DNA of 64,000 nucleotides. It comes from Hypsibius dujardini. Lineage: Eukaryota > Tardigrada > Eutardigrada > Parachela > Hypsibiidae. Shown piece by piece: positions 32,600-45,480 of the stretch. Positions within the stretch are counted from its first letter, which is position 1. Each line of letters starts with the position of its first letter. The stretch is from positions 1-64,000 of the forward strand of contig LRSR01004671.1 in the NCBI GenBank assembly GCA_001579985.1, written 5' to 3'. The notes below the pieces were generated by a model. That model saw nothing but the letters and a program-made list of their open reading frames with translations, ran no database searches and had not been told where the DNA came from. The position numbers and the translations under genes were made by a program.

Positions 32600-34280
32600 T
32601 ACTGGTACTTGGAATCCGTCACATTTCTAGCCACTTTCTCTCGACATAATCCTAACTACTGACAATGCTTACTGCCGCTCATTTCTTATTGAACGAAAGC
32701 TCAATTTGTTTAAATCTATTCCGAGCCACAGAAAAAACCCATCACTTTTTAACTCGCTAAATGATAGCAAGTACTTTTTCGTAAAGCTAGCCCATAGAAA
32801 AATTTAATTTGGAATCAATTAGTATTAGGAAAATGTTCGAACAACAGGGGCGGAGTAACGGATAATTTCTGATATTGCAATTGCGAGTTCCGTTTTTCAT
32901 GAAATAATGGTCGCCGGCTCCGCTCACCGACGTCGATACATTTCTTTGCTAATGCCAATCGATTTAAATAATTTTTCCATCGCAACTAAATAATTTTTCT
33001 ATTGATTAATAATTTAATACTTTTAACTTCCCTAATACGTACTTCCGGCTTGTTTATCGAATTAAACAGTGATCTATATTGTCAGTGGATCGTAATAAGT
33101 CAGGTAAAGGGATAACTAGGAATGGGATGGATTCCTCGCACACAAATAAGAGAGGGCAAGCAAGGTCTACCTTATCCGATGACTGATCCTCTGGAAGTTC
33201 GACACTGGTTAGTTTGTTCGGTGAAATACTGATCTAAAAAGTAGAAACTTTGAGAAGGGGTCAGCAAGTGTGTGGTCACACATACATCAGCCATCCCATC
33301 CCTGGCACGCAAACACAGTGCCTGCACCCACCTGTCCTGCCGTGGCGCTCGGTGTAGCTGCTACTAACGCTGGCTGGTCCGCTGGTGCTTGGTGGAGAGC
33401 GGTAGCAAAAAGAGTGTCAGTAGTGAATACTTTTGTCTCTCACCGGCCATATTATTATTCGACCAAATAAGTACAGTTTATTTTGAAAGCGAATAGTGTT
33501 TTATCGAGTATAAAATTAACGTTTACATTCGGAAAAATGTGGGCGGGGAGGGGTGTTCCTATGCATTTATTCAATGTAGTAATGTGATATTTGTGACAGT
33601 TTTTTTGTAAAATTTAGACGCATACTGTTAGGAGTTAATATTGACAAGCCGCGCAAACTTATTTTTGAACAAGAAGATCCAAAAATCAGTCTCATTAGAT
33701 TCAAAATTTCACGGCATAATAATGGCGTATTTAATATAGGTTATTCGAAAAATTACTATTTATTATTAATGTTCACGAAAAATAATTTTAGGATTGATTA
33801 CAGATCATTTTGTAAAAAGCTATATTGACCAAACGGCGATAAGAAAAAATCATATACAGGGTTCATTTACCCTTAGCAAGAGCTTCACTACTGACAGCTT
33901 TTCATTTAATTACCGCTGCTCATGCCAGTTTCCTCAGAGTGCCTCAAGGTCTGGTGGAAAAAAATGGCATTAAAGCAGGTCTTTGCATTTGCCGATCCCA
34001 CGAGATTTCAGATTTGAGTGTAGTACCTGCTGCTGAAGGGCCGACATGCTTTCCAATATTCCATGGCCAGCATGCTAGCCATTGCTTCCGAAGGACTAGG
34101 AATTCCCATGTGGTGCAGCTTTTCAGCAGCCATACCCTTCCCTTTCTCGACAAACCAGACGTCGTAGTTGGGTGCCGAAGACACTGAGGGTGCACAGAAA
34201 AGGTCGAAGACCAATTGGGAAGTTGATTCATCTGCGGTAGAGTGAATCAGCACTGGAGAAACCGAGCGAGACCGGATGGG
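32600..34280. other. No recognisable gene
   Basis: AT-rich DNA without supported exons. The open frames near 33.3 and 34.0 kb have no family features. Confidence 0.35.
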
Positions 34281-35035
34281 TTAATCTTCGATGCTGCCTC
34301 TCTGTGCTGTGGCTGCATGTTGACTGTCTGCCGTGGCAAAGGAAGATGTCGAAGGTTTAGCAGTGCGACCGATGTACAGCGGCTTGTCACATCCAGTAGT
34401 TGGCATTGAAGCAGTCTTCTCAACCGCGTCCTGTGCAAGCTGAATGATGTCATTGAGCACTAGTTCGCTCTCGTCAGTACCCTCAATTCTGCGGAACAGC
34501 TGTTCGGCAGCGGTCACCCAGCCATAACAGTAGTCGGTCATCCTTGCAATTACATCTGAAAGTATGAAAGTAGACATAATCCGTACACTACAAAAAGCAC
34601 GACGAGATAGATGTAATTTTCATTTGTTCCATACCGAGAGCCACTAACTGATGCTGGAGTTTCACAGGAAAAACATTTGTATAGAATACCAGAGACCACT
34701 GTGACTGATGTCCACGGTTGATAACGGATTTTGGAGCGCGATAGTTGACCTTAGCATGCAGTCCGTGCTCTGGATTAACTTTGAGCATTTTGCGCAAAGC
34801 GTTTTCGTGCTTCGCAAACATGCCAAAGTTAAACACAGTGCGAATGGACACGGCATCTTTCCCAGAATGCTGAAGGCTCCACCGAACCCTCTTGAACCAC
34901 TGAAAACAAATAAATATGTTTCTAAGAAGACCAATTGCAAGTGTCAGAAGTACAATTAATGCGAAGAGTATATCTATACCTCGTTGTTAGGATGGGCAAT
35001 ATTATACTGAACAGTGTCTCGAATGATTTGGGGAA
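34281..35035 (-). CDS. 3' exons of an uncharacterised multi-exon gene
   Basis: An exon at about 34900-34635 (acceptor TTTTCAG; donor CTCG/GTATGG) joins in phase to 34567-34281 (stop). Together they encode about 185 aa, including FAKHENALRKMLKVNPEHG, YRAPKSVINRGHQSQWSLVF, VIARMTDYCYGWVTAAEQLF and a Ser/Thr/Ala-rich tail. A short upstream exon (about 35030-34980) may precede it. There is no signal peptide or membrane segment, and no family is recognised. The mid part looks like a folded helical domain. Good splice sites and phase agreement favour a real gene. Confidence 0.45.
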
Positions 35036-35431
35036 ATCATTCGAACCAACATAACAAATAAGAGGATTAAAAAATTAAACAAACGGTAAAGCTTTGATGA
35101 AAAAACAGAAGATAGAAATCTCTGTGGCTCAAGATTGCTTTGTCAGGAAATTAGACGGGCATGTGTCAAATCTTGGCTAAACATTTTTCCCATAAGCTCT
35201 TCCCTTAGACATATTTTAGAAAATATTGCTTGCCGGAGACAAGGATTTCCTCAGAAGGAAAAAATTTAAGACGTTGTACAGTGACTCAAAAAATCCTGTC
35301 CCAGTTCTAAACACCAATTTTTAAAAACGATTGTTCTATCTTCTGTGACATTCACTAACTCAAAATTTTATTTGAAATCGATTGGCAGCAGCATACAAAT
35401 TTCGGATAAAAGGGAACGGCGCAACAGGCAC

Positions 35432-37324
35432 TGCCGGAACCTGTACGCCATAGTCCACTGGTCGAACATTAATAGCATGGCTCTGCCAAACAGACGCGGG
35501 GAACAATATTAAGTCTGTTTTCACCCATGTATTTTGAGACAACAAAAAGAGCTTTAGTTAAACAGCGGCGCGATCACAAACGAAAAATCAAACTAAAATC
35601 AGTTGCATGAGGCACAGCGACACGACACTGACGATGAGGGGCTCAATTTTTCTGCAATTGTTGCGACTGCTCGGTTCAGGTGTGGTTTGATTATAGGTTT
35701 GTGGGGTTGGAATGCAGGTCGGTGGATCCGCTGGACCACCTGGAAAGTAGAATATTTTTAGAATGCATCAAACAACTAAACAGAATGTCTTGAAGGTGAA
35801 ACGTACACTCTGGACTAAATGGCTCAGTATGTGTTGAGTTCAACGTGCCTCCACAATTTAGGTAAATCCTAGGACTGTTAAACAGTGGCATATTTGTTCT
35901 ATACCACACTGTAAAGTTATACAGTTCACAGCAAGTACAGCCAACGTAGCCTTTACAAAACTGCTGCTCTCGGTGGATGCTGGTGAAATCAAAATAAGAC
36001 AGCAAGTGCAGGTCTAAACTCTCGTAGATAAAGCTCGGCAGAGCTGGGATTCTATTACCGTCCAAGTAAAGCCACTTGATACTCTCCAGAAAAACTGGGT
36101 TGTTGCTGTCAGCAGTTGATATCAAGCTCCTGAAGTTGTTGTTCCTCAAATTCAGTACCTGAAACATGAAGACGTTTTCAATTACAAACGGGCGTAAAGT
36201 TTACAGCCGTATGAAAAGAAATGCGCTTTCATTGTTCTGGTTATATATAAACAAAACTAGGAAATGCACCTTCAAATTTTGCGAAATCTGGCTTAGAAAT
36301 GCCCAATCCAATGTTTCAATGTTGTGGCCCATAATGTAGACAGTCTCAAGATGGGAAAATGTTCCCCTGAGAGCAGGAGCGTCGACAATGTTGCTAAGTT
36401 CTTCGAAAATGTCCTTATCAATAGCCGTAATCTGACAGTTGTCAAGGTTAAGATATTTCAGCCTGACGAAACCGTTGAAGTCGGCCTTGTTTAATCCGCT
36501 CATGTTCACTCGATTTAGTTCCAGATGAATTATGTAATTCTTATTATAGATGAGAAGACCGTTTAGTGGGAAACGCGGAGTATTAAGGCGACCGCGACCA
36601 TTCAACATGAAATAACGCAGATGTGGAAGATGGGGAAGCGGAGTGTAATTGTCCTTGACTATAACTCTGACGATGTTGAAATTAAGGATTTCGGTGTCAG
36701 CGTACACCAAGGAGACATTAAAGTTATCTGGCAAAAGGAAGTCTTGCGAGCCCTCACAAATTGTTGCCGGTACGGTAACGTGATGGGAGCCATTGAGAAA
36801 ACCAAAAGGATTTTTAAGGTAGAAAGTACACCCTGGGTGAGGGACTGAAACGGGATTAGCTCGTTGCATTTGACTCGTGCAATGAACGGCCGCCGCCCAT
36901 GCTAATACAAAAAATATAAGTCGATACATGTTAAATATATGGCATGAAGCCCAAATATCATTCCGGAAATATAGAATAAGTAAGGCCCACAATTCACTTT
37001 TACACTTTCTTTCCCCTCTACACTACATCCAAGGAAAATGGATATTTGATTAAGATTGCCGGCTAACAGCGGGGAAAGACTGATTATAGGTGAGTCTTGA
37101 TGGACTTTGTTTGTTGTCACATGATTTTAGCCATTGTGATGTGAAATATGACTGCCTCTGTATCTCTAATCTTTCGCCGTCATTGACAATTTGTAGATGG
37201 GAGTGCTACACTTAATCCAACTCAATTTGGTATAGGCATGCAGCCATTGTTTGTTCTACAGGACTTCACCTTCGTTTGAACACGAAGAGATAAGCTGTAT
37301 CATTAGGTACGATAAGCGAGGCAG
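35432..37324. repeat. Direct segmental duplication, copy 1
   Basis: From TGCCGGAACCTGTACGCC to GATAAGCGAGG, this 1.9-kb block matches 45940-48013 in the same orientation. It covers a complete GPI-type gene and its upstream flank. Copy 2 has about 210 extra bp near 45997-46208. Confidence 0.9.
35588..36929 (-). CDS. Leucine-rich ectodomain protein with GPI-type tail (LRR-GPI 2)
   Basis: Three exons (36929-36270, 36158-35807, 35739-35588) join in phase to 387 aa. The order is a signal peptide (MYRLIFFVLAWAAAVHC), a LLPDNFNVSLV block, leucine-rich repeats to about residue 290 (for example LNKADFNGFVRLKYLNLDNC and VLNLRNNNFRSL), and a Cys cap (FCKGYVGCTCCELYNFTVWY). A short Pro/Thr stalk follows, and the protein ends in a hydrophobic tail (IVSVVSLCLMQLILV) after small and basic residues, fitting a GPI signal. 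The second intron splits a Cys codon exactly as in the kinase-bearing paralogues. No kinase exon is present. The frame is intact throughout. It is probably a surface-anchored binding protein. The ligand is unknown. Confidence 0.8.
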
Positions 37325-37346
37325 CTCATATGCGAGATACAGTAAC

Positions 37347-37623
37347 TACCGTACGCTCGCGATCTCAAGGAACAGCTACGCTCCGCCTCTCTCAGTGTGG
37401 CTCTGCACTTGATTGAACGTTCAATCTGAGTAACCGTTTTATAATTGGCTGATTTGGTATAGCTTATTTGTTGTGCTCGATTGGTTGATTGTGCAGTTGT
37501 GCTTTCTGTACAATTGTCCCTACAGTGTTAATTTGGTGAACGGCACTGGATACATACGGCCCTGATTGGCTAAATTTACGGGTAGGACAGAAAAGTGTCC
37601 CTTGAGGTCGCGAGCGTATGATA
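37347..37623. mobile_element. MITE family A, copy 2 (277 bp)
   Basis: The terminal repeats are TACCGTACGCTCGCGATC on the left and the complement (CGAGCGTATGATA) on the right. It begins about 23 bp past the right edge of duplication copy 1 and ends at the (TCTG)n array. The partner duplication copy lacks it. Confidence 0.8.
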
Positions 37624-37635
37624 CGTAAATTTATG

Positions 37636-37818
37636 TCTGTCTGTCGGTCTATGTGTCTTGTCTGTCTGTCTGTCTTGTCGATCTGTCTGTCTTTCTTTTT
37701 GTCTGCCTGTCTGTCTGTTTGTTTGTCTGTCTGTTTGTTTGTCTGCCTGTTTGCTGTGTGTCTGTGTGTGTGTCTGTGTGTGTGTCTGTGTGTCTGTTTG
37801 TCTGTCTGTGTCTGTCTG

Positions 37819-37859
<41 letters not shown>

Positions 37860-37912
37860 GCCTGTTTGCCTGTTTTCCTGTTTGTCTGTCTGTCTGTCTG
37901 TCTGTCTATCTC
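37636..37912 (+). repeat. (TCTG)n microsatellite with TGTG interruptions
   Basis: About 275 bp of CTGT repeats. All three frames stay open on both strands and give spurious Cys/Val/Leu-rich or Asp/Arg/Gln-rich proteins. Confidence 0.95.
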
Positions 37913-37929
37913 CTGAGCCATGACTCCGC

Positions 37930-40766
37930 TTATTGTTTGTTGGTTGACCGAGTATTGAAACTCTTTATTTTACATATCTTAACAGGTATTCCATTGGGGA
38001 GCTGGGCTCAGCTGCGGCTGGAGACCACAACCACTTCAAGTGGAGTAATTTTTTTGCCGCGACGATGAACTATTTCACTGTTTTTCTGTTTGTCTGTCTG
38101 TATTCAAGTCTGCTTTTCTTCCATTTTCTGTTTATAAATGTGTACGATTTGCTACTCATCAATTCTTTTGGTCCCTCCAATAAATGTGTTTTTCTCGTAG
38201 GCAAGATTAGACCTTTAATCACAACTAAAGCTCCCAGATTGAACAAGTTTCGTGGCGTAGTCCCTGTTGAAATTGTTGGTGACGATCAGTAGTAGCGTCT
38301 TGACTTGCAAAACAAGATGCCTTACTAATCATTCACAGAGATTTGGTGAGTTATGGCACAAAGCATTAAAAAAATTCCTGTGTCGAGTTTTAGTACAGAC
38401 GTAAGGCTGCAAAGCTTGAGGCATAGCTGAACGGCTATGCCAGTATCAATCAGTTCACGGGAATACTAACCGTTGTGGGAATCGTAAGAATGAATAGGAG
38501 TTTGGAAGTTATAGGAGGTGTGGGAGGTATAGGAGGTGTAGGAGGTATGGGAAGTATAGGAGGTATAGGAGGTATAGGAGGTGGATGTGAAATGGTCTCA
38601 AACCCCTGATGGTAAAAGGGCAGTTAGGTGACGGGGTTTCTTGTTGGGTTTTTGTTTGAATTCCCGTAATCTTTCAACTCAAGTGCATTCACGGGATGTT
38701 TAGGCGTTCATTACGCAAGATAAGTTGGCAGTGACTGCAATAGATTGCAAGAAAAGTGTTCTTTGGTATGCCCGCATTCAAAATGGCTGCCTGACTCTTT
38801 TCGTTTCCCATCCTGATTTTTCCTTCATTGGTATTTTTCACCAAATGGTAAAATTTCTCGGAATTGTAAGGTGGATTTGCATCCTTGGGTAAAGTTTGAA
38901 GTTACAAAACTGCATACTTCTTATGTTAGAAAATAAACCGTTTTGAAAATCAATAAAATGAGTTATCAACTTCAAATCCAATTTTATTTCCAGTTTTGGA
39001 AAAGTTTATAAAGATTTTGCTCTTTCCAATACTAAACTAATCTGAATTTTTTATTTAGCAGTCGGGATGGATTGCTGCGTGCTTTTTGACGACGTAGAAC
39101 GAAAAAAAAACTATCTCAACTTGGCTGAATAAAGCTACTGTATATTGAGACAAAAGGATCGAACAAACTGAACACTCGTGTTAAATTTGTAGAGCACCGA
39201 AGAGGTGAAGCCAAACATTTTCGGACGAAAATTTCAGGTCTTCTATGATTAAACGCACAGAACACTCCAGGCTGAGCATTTCTTGAAGCGAAACATCCGA
39301 AATTATTAATGAACCGATCACACAAAGTCAATCACGGTTGAGCAAACCAAACATCTAGAATAGTGCGTTAGTGGAACCAAAACATTTTAAGTCAAACAAT
39401 ATCGAATGAACCGAACAAGCCCGAGATGAATAATAATCGATCCGTACACCTTATTTTTTTTCCGACTACGCTGTTAATGTCGAGTAATTTTACGCACAAA
39501 TGTCTAATCCATGATAAGTAATACCTTCCAGGAACTTTTTTTACGCAATTGTTACTGATAAATTATATAAGCTAGTGTAGGTTCAAAGCGGAACGAACCG
39601 ATGGCACTCGGTTCAGGAGTCTGTCTACCTATTTGTTTGCTAGTTTGTTTGTCTGCTAGTCTGACTGACGGTCATCAGGCAGTCGAAAAATGTTATGCAC
39701 CCTACCCTCACTATGCTGCCTTAAAATACTGTCAATATACTCAAAACGGTAACGCTTTTGCAGCCGCGACAAGCCGCAACCTCTTGCAAATTAGTTTATA
39801 AAAAAAGGATTCTTTGCGTTTATTGATCAGTGTTTTAGGAGAAATACCAATGAGCAAGTTGGCAACATACCCGAGCTGTTTTTGGCATCAGGCCAGTGCA
39901 TTGATCATTACCATCGCCGAAGACTATCTTTATCACACCGTTCGTGGAGCCCCCATCGATCCTTGTAACAGATCTACGTAACTGTCTCACGTATAAAACG
40001 AGGTATTCATTATTAGAAGTGTAATAAGCTTATTGGAGAGGGGAGAGCATGTTATTTTTGTTAAAAATGTAGCCTCCCTAGTAGCCTCTTGGATTATAAA
40101 ATCAAAAATTGTACCCCCATTGTTGAAGCAGTTCGTGTTTCGGCTTACTTCTCGGGTGATAAATGCTACAAATTTACATTTCAATATAATTAAGAAAGTG
40201 CGCCCCCCCCCCCAAGTCACTGGAATTAATCAAGGATGAGCATTTGCCTTTGTGCAATACCCCGTTTCGGCTGAAGGCTCCTATACCTCCAGACAAACAG
40301 ACATACTACCACGTAGGTACAATGACAGAGAAACAGACACAAAAAATAGAGAGAGACAGCGGACAGAGGGACAGGCAGATAGACAGACAATCAGACAGAA
40401 ACAGATAAACGTAAAAGAAGACTTTTTGTTTTGGAATATTTATTGAGTCCTGCAAGACCGGGAGCGTGATGTAACACCTTCCAGTTCTTCAAAGTTTAAA
40501 AACCAATTACTATTTTTGCACAACGAACTTGCACATCATCAGACATTGGTAGAGAACTCATACCAAACTAACAAAACTGGAATTTCGCCAGCGTCAGACA
40601 TCCAAAATTTATTTTGATGTCTAATTTACAATCACTCATTTCATGAAGCACACGTTTTAAAGTGTTGTTAATTAATCGGGAACAAAAACCACAATATTAT
40701 TTACATGAAGTCATTCCTGTCATGTTATTTTTCACTTTTGTGTCAAGTCAAGACATCGTCCTACTT
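37930..40766. other. Gene-poor stretch with small repeats
   Basis: No exon is supported. It contains a 9-bp GGAGGTATA minisatellite at about 38510-38582, a G/T-rich CTAGTTTGTTTG block near 39630 and a CAGA-rich tract at about 40290-40410. Confidence 0.45.
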
Positions 40767-41446
40767 ACAAGGGAATCCCCCCCCCACTCTGTGACCCAAA
40801 ATCTCTCACTTCTACTGCGTTTCATTGGTGCGTAAGGCTAAGTTCTTGTTCTTTCCGTTGAGAGAAGTTTCCCCTTTTCAGAACTAGTATTTTTTAAAAA
40901 TCAAAAACCCTTCAAAGGTGGTACATAGAGGGCGCTATGTATGTTTCCACAGTCTATGTTGATTGATTGGTGAATCATGCTGTTAAACTGCATTCTAGTT
41001 TTGGTAACAGCTAACTGCGTGACATGATAAAATGATGATACTTTGCCCATATTCAACGGTTATAAGAAAAAAAAATAAACGAACGCAACTTGTTTCAAAT
41101 TAGCGAAGCTAATAATAAAAGGTTTCGGCTTCTGTGTGTTTATGATTTCTCTTATAACCGTTGAATCTGGTCAAAGTATCATTTTATCATTATGTCACAC
41201 AGTTAGATGTTACCAAAACTAGAATGCAGTCGAACAGCATGATTCACTAATCAAGCAACATAAACTGTGGTAAATACGTAGCGCCCTCTATGTATCACCT
41301 TTGAAGGGTTTTTGATTTTTAAAAAATACAAGTTCTGAAAAGGGGAAACTTCTCTCAACGGAAAGAACAAGAACTCACTCTTACGCATCTATGAAACGCA
41401 GTAGAAGTGAAAGATTTTGGGTCACAGAGTGGGGGGATACCCTTGT
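40767..41446. mobile_element. Long foldback element (680 bp)
   Basis: Two arms of about 300 bp (40767-41066 and 41151-41446) are inverted copies with roughly 90 per cent identity by eye, separated by an 84-bp loop. The tips read ACAAGGG and CCCTTGT. The arms share a GGAATCCCCCC/GGGGGGATACC block, a TTTCCGTTGAGAGAAG block and an ATAGAGGGCGC block. No transposase is encoded. Its right tip touches the first SID-1 exon. Confidence 0.9.
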
Positions 41447-44400
41447 TAGAGTCGAGGCAGCTTTCGATAAAGTATACGAGGGGGCCGTCACATATTCCTC
41501 TCCATGGGCCTACACATATATCAACGCATCCGGATCGGATGCTATCAGGATTACCGAAACCAACTTGAATGCCACGGAGGCTGATCCGGTTTTTATCATG
41601 GTGAAACGAGGACGAAGTGTGCTGTTATGGCAGGTCTGTTGATTTTAGAGGATACTTTTCACAACAGTACCGTCAGTCGGAAACTTTGTCCGATGGAGAA
41701 TCCGACACCGACCAGAAACCGAATTAGTGAGTAGACTTTAGAGTCTTAAATCGACGCCATTGTTCACTCGTGAGAAGGCGGACAAGAGTACAGGACACAA
41801 ACACGGATACAAACACAGACCCGACAAAGACACACAGAGACACATGCATATACATAGACAAAGGCGCAGGCACAGGCGCAGGCACAGCTACAGACAGATA
41901 CATAAAAAGCCATACGTACAGTGATGTTTGCGTTAATCGTTGTTGATTAGTGATCTGTTTCCTATTCCCATAGATTTAGTGCGAATGAGGATGGAAAAGG
42001 GAAAAATTCACAGTGGAAATAATTACCCTATCAACCGATCCAATTTCTTTCTCGATACACACCGAGACTCTTTCCAGTTTCCGACAAGAAGGCGAACCAT
42101 CGTTTGAGTTACAAGCCAGTCCCAGGGCTCCTCATTATGTACAGTACAAAATGCGCGAAGGCGCACATCGAATCCTCATTAAGCTCGACTCAGTCCCTGA
42201 ATCTGGCGGAAACCTTTGCAGTTTTTTATCCATCCAATCGGCTCGTTGTACTGTTGGGGACCTCGAAACCCGTCTCCGATTGGGCGGACGATTCCAGACA
42301 GCTACAACTCAAGGCGAGATTGAAGTGTCTCGAGAACAATTCAACGGAAATTTTTTTTATCGCTGTTCTGATCAAACCGCACGACGAAGATTGTCGCGAT
42401 CGGCAGAAGATGTTTTCCGTTTTGAAATCGAAACCCAACTGGCTCACGAACACATCGTCTCATGAGCGGGTTAAAACGGTTCTCATTTCAGTCATCGACA
42501 TCGACGTGCATCAGAGCCATTACGTCGTTGCGACCGTTGCCCCGGTTGTCATTTTTGTAGGGTTCTATTTGGTGGCAAAAACTTTACTGCCGTCAAGCGC
42601 GAATGAATGGGTTGCTGTGTTATTTATGCAGCTAGACAGAATTACCTTGCCGACAGAAGCGGATACACGGGGAATTTCAAGGCTTATGGAAACGAGTGAT
42701 AACGGTACGTACAAAAATGCATAAATTCTTGGCTATTCATAACGTTTGAATCATAACACATTTAAGTTAATTCCATAATAAAAGCCAACGTCTGATAATT
42801 GAACTCACGCTCACAATTTTCCCCTTCAGTGATCTAGTAATGTTGTTAATTTACTCGCAAAAATATTCCATAAAATGATATCTCTCAGTCTCATGTGTTT
42901 CGTGATTGAAATGTCTTCTCCTTAAAAACTCTTTTTGCTTTTGAGCATAAATCTTTCTCACGGAACTTTGTTAAATTTAATATAATTTAACTAAGAAGTA
43001 CGCGCAATTCTACTTGACAAGTTTCGCAGTACGCTCAGTCCGTTGACCTAGCAAGCATTAGCACTAGACAAACATCACTTATTTGGTTGCTGAAACGGTT
43101 TCTGATTTGAGTGATGATTGGTGATTTCAACCAATCAGACGCTTTCAGCAAGTTGTAAGTTTGAGTCACAAGTTTCGCATTCAAGAAAAACATTTAAGAC
43201 GGGAAGACAAATTTACTTGTCAGAAGTTGATATGATTTTGTTCATTCTGTTCATAATTTAATTTTCGCCGACATGTGCAGGCCAGACGATCCCAATCAGA
43301 ATTTGGTTTGACTCCTTGGCAGACGGGGATGTAATACGGCTGTGATAATTTGAAGCCGTTATAGGTAAAATATTCCTCAACTTAAATGCTTCTAAAAAAT
43401 TAGGAGGCCGCGGGAACGAAAACAAAACGAAGAAAAAAATCGTCGTAGAAGGCAAAAATTGCGAGTTCGGCGAAGGCAGAATTCGTGAGCTCGACAAGAC
43501 CTCACTTTCAGCAGCCAAAAAGCAGCTTAAAAGCTGCTTAAAATTCTCTTTTTGATCTGTTTCAGATTTGAATTCCCTATCTTTTTGTGTTTTTCATTAT
43601 AATAATTGATAATATTTTCAAGTAGTAATAACTAAAAGAAGCCAGTGCCAAAAGCATTTCCGCACCCGGTAAATATATTTTATTCTGTACCGTATTCCCC
43701 CGATCTCAAGGGACACTTTTTTGCCCTACCAGTTAATTTGATCCACCCCGGATCTCATCTGTTCATCACCGTTTGTTATTGTTTACCTACAATCAATCAA
43801 TCAACTGATCTAATTTGTGCGTCAAGAAACCCCTCTTAATCAATCAATCAATCGCTGCTAAGTTGCGCTTAAATTTCAACCAATCACGACACAGTGAATT
43901 CGATTGAACAATCAACCGATGACTGGAGGGGGTGGGGCTTAACTGTCCTTTGAGATCGGGGGAATACGGTATACACAAGATTTTGCTTTTTATTTGTTTT
44001 CTGTATTATTAATTTGTACATTTATTTGAATAGCGTATAGCTTAATAATTTAGTTTAACATTGATTAATTTGACATTTTCGTCAGAAAATATATACCCAA
44101 TTATCTGAACTTCTAGTTTTAACGTTGAGAGATTTCAAGCAATTTTATTTTAGAATTCAACAAGTAATTATCCTATCTTTTCACAGGCAAGGAAAACATT
44201 TGTTACTATAACTTTCCTGCGCAAATCGTCTGGGGATTATCAATGACTTCAATCACGTTTTAAGTAACATTGGTTACGTGGTTCTGGGTATTCTTTTTCT
44301 ACTAATGGTCCGTCGTCGATTGGCCTTTAAAGAGAAATTACGGGAGAAGGTACCGCACATCGATTATTACGGCATTCCTTCGCAACTTAATGTTTTTTAC

Positions 44401-45480
44401 GCGATGGGACTAGCGTTAGTCGTGCAAAGAATTATGTCTGCCTGCTACCACGTCTGTCCGAGTTACAACAACTTCCAGTTTGACACGTCTTTTATGTGCC
44501 TCATAACTGGGTTGACCCTCCTAAAACTGTATCATTCGAGGCATCCGGATATTCTTCCAAGGTCGTACGTCGCTTACTTGGTTTTCGCTGCGTTCATCGT
44601 AGTAAAATTGGTCGGAGTTCTCGTTCAGAGCTTCGTTTACTGGATTGTCTTTTCCGTCTTCCACGGGATGGGATCAATCATGGTTGGCCTTCAGATTTTA
44701 CTTGTGATTTACATGGAACGGTCAACGGGTTAGTATAAAAAACATTCTTCGTGATTTTATTTCAACATTTTCAGTTCACTTGCAGGAAAATTGAGGTTTT
44801 GCAGTGCATACTGTCGCTTGATTAAATTTAACCCTATGATATTTAAAATCATATTTTACGGCAAAAGGTGTTTGACACTTATTTAAAAAATCCAAATTTT
44901 GCATTTTGAAAAACACGATAGACTCATCCATATCCTCTACAGTGTAAAATAGGTTATAAAACTAAAATTAAGACTAACTAAATCTCATAGTACTTAAAAT
45001 AAATTATGGGGCAATTTATATCCACTACTGAAGTATCCTAAACTTTATCTTGAATACTTGCAATCTTATCTTGCAAGCCAATCTGATGGTTTACGCGGGC
45101 TACAATTGTGTTATGAACATTTTTTAATGCTGGCAAACGGTTCAGCCGAATAGCGTGTCTGTATTTCGTCTTCGCTTTGCCAGCGTGGATTGCGGGAATG
45201 CATTACTTCAAACAAGGGTAAGTAAAAAATTTGTTGGGTTCCCAAAATACTTTTTCGTTAATGCCATAATTTAATGTTTCTTCAAAGGCTTTCAAATTGG
45301 GCGAAAAGCGCGGCTCAATCGCGCGCGGGAAATCGGGACTGTTTCATATTCAATTTTTACGATGAACTTGATGTTTGGCACATGCTCTCGGCGTTTGGGT
45401 TGTTCTTCCCGTTTATGATGTTATTCACGCTTAACGACGATCTGGCAACCATTTCGCGAGACAGGATTCCAGTTTTTTAG
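41447..45480 (+). CDS. SID-1/SIDT-family dsRNA channel, partly frame-shifted
   Basis: The product is a multipass protein of the systemic-RNAi SID-1/SIDT family, which moves dsRNA or cholesterol across membranes. Exons: 41447-41726 (extracellular; DPVFIMVKRGRSVLLWQ, then STVSRKLCP), 42014-42704 (SPRAPHYVQYKMREG; SIQSARCTVGDLETR; first membrane helix APVVIFVGFYLVA), 44187-44728 (CYYNF; GYVVLGILFLLM; SACYHVCPSYNNFQFDTSFM; LLKLYHSRHPDI), 45078-45217 and 45288-45480 (RDCFIFNFYDELDVWHMLSA; TLNDDLATISRDRIPVF, stop). Splice phases agree. Four one-base frame changes are inferred, near 41637, 42351 (a T8 run), 44221 and 45125 (a T6 run). The signal-peptide exon and an exon for the middle helices (44.8-45.05 kb) are not found. 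Conservation is too good for an old pseudogene, so assembly error is likely for some. Confidence 0.8.
41750..41910. repeat. ACA/GGCACA-rich simple repeat in SID-1 intron
   Basis: A purine-rich tract with CACAGAGACAC and AGGCACAGGCGC units. It has no coding role. Confidence 0.6.
43688..43971. mobile_element. MITE family A, copy 3 (284 bp)
   Basis: The best-preserved copy: TACCGTATTCCCCCGATC at the left and its exact complement at the right. It is inverted in interior order relative to copy 1. It lies in the 1.5-kb SID-1 intron. Confidence 0.9.

Noticed and set aside
33939-34253. Overlapping open frames on both strands near 34.0-34.25 kb
   Set aside because: No splice support and no family features. 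Probably 3' UTR or intergenic sequence of the 34281-35035 gene.
37618-38068. Overlapping Cys/Val/Leu-rich open frames on both strands
   Set aside because: They are translations of the (TCTG)n array. All frames stay open because of the repeat.
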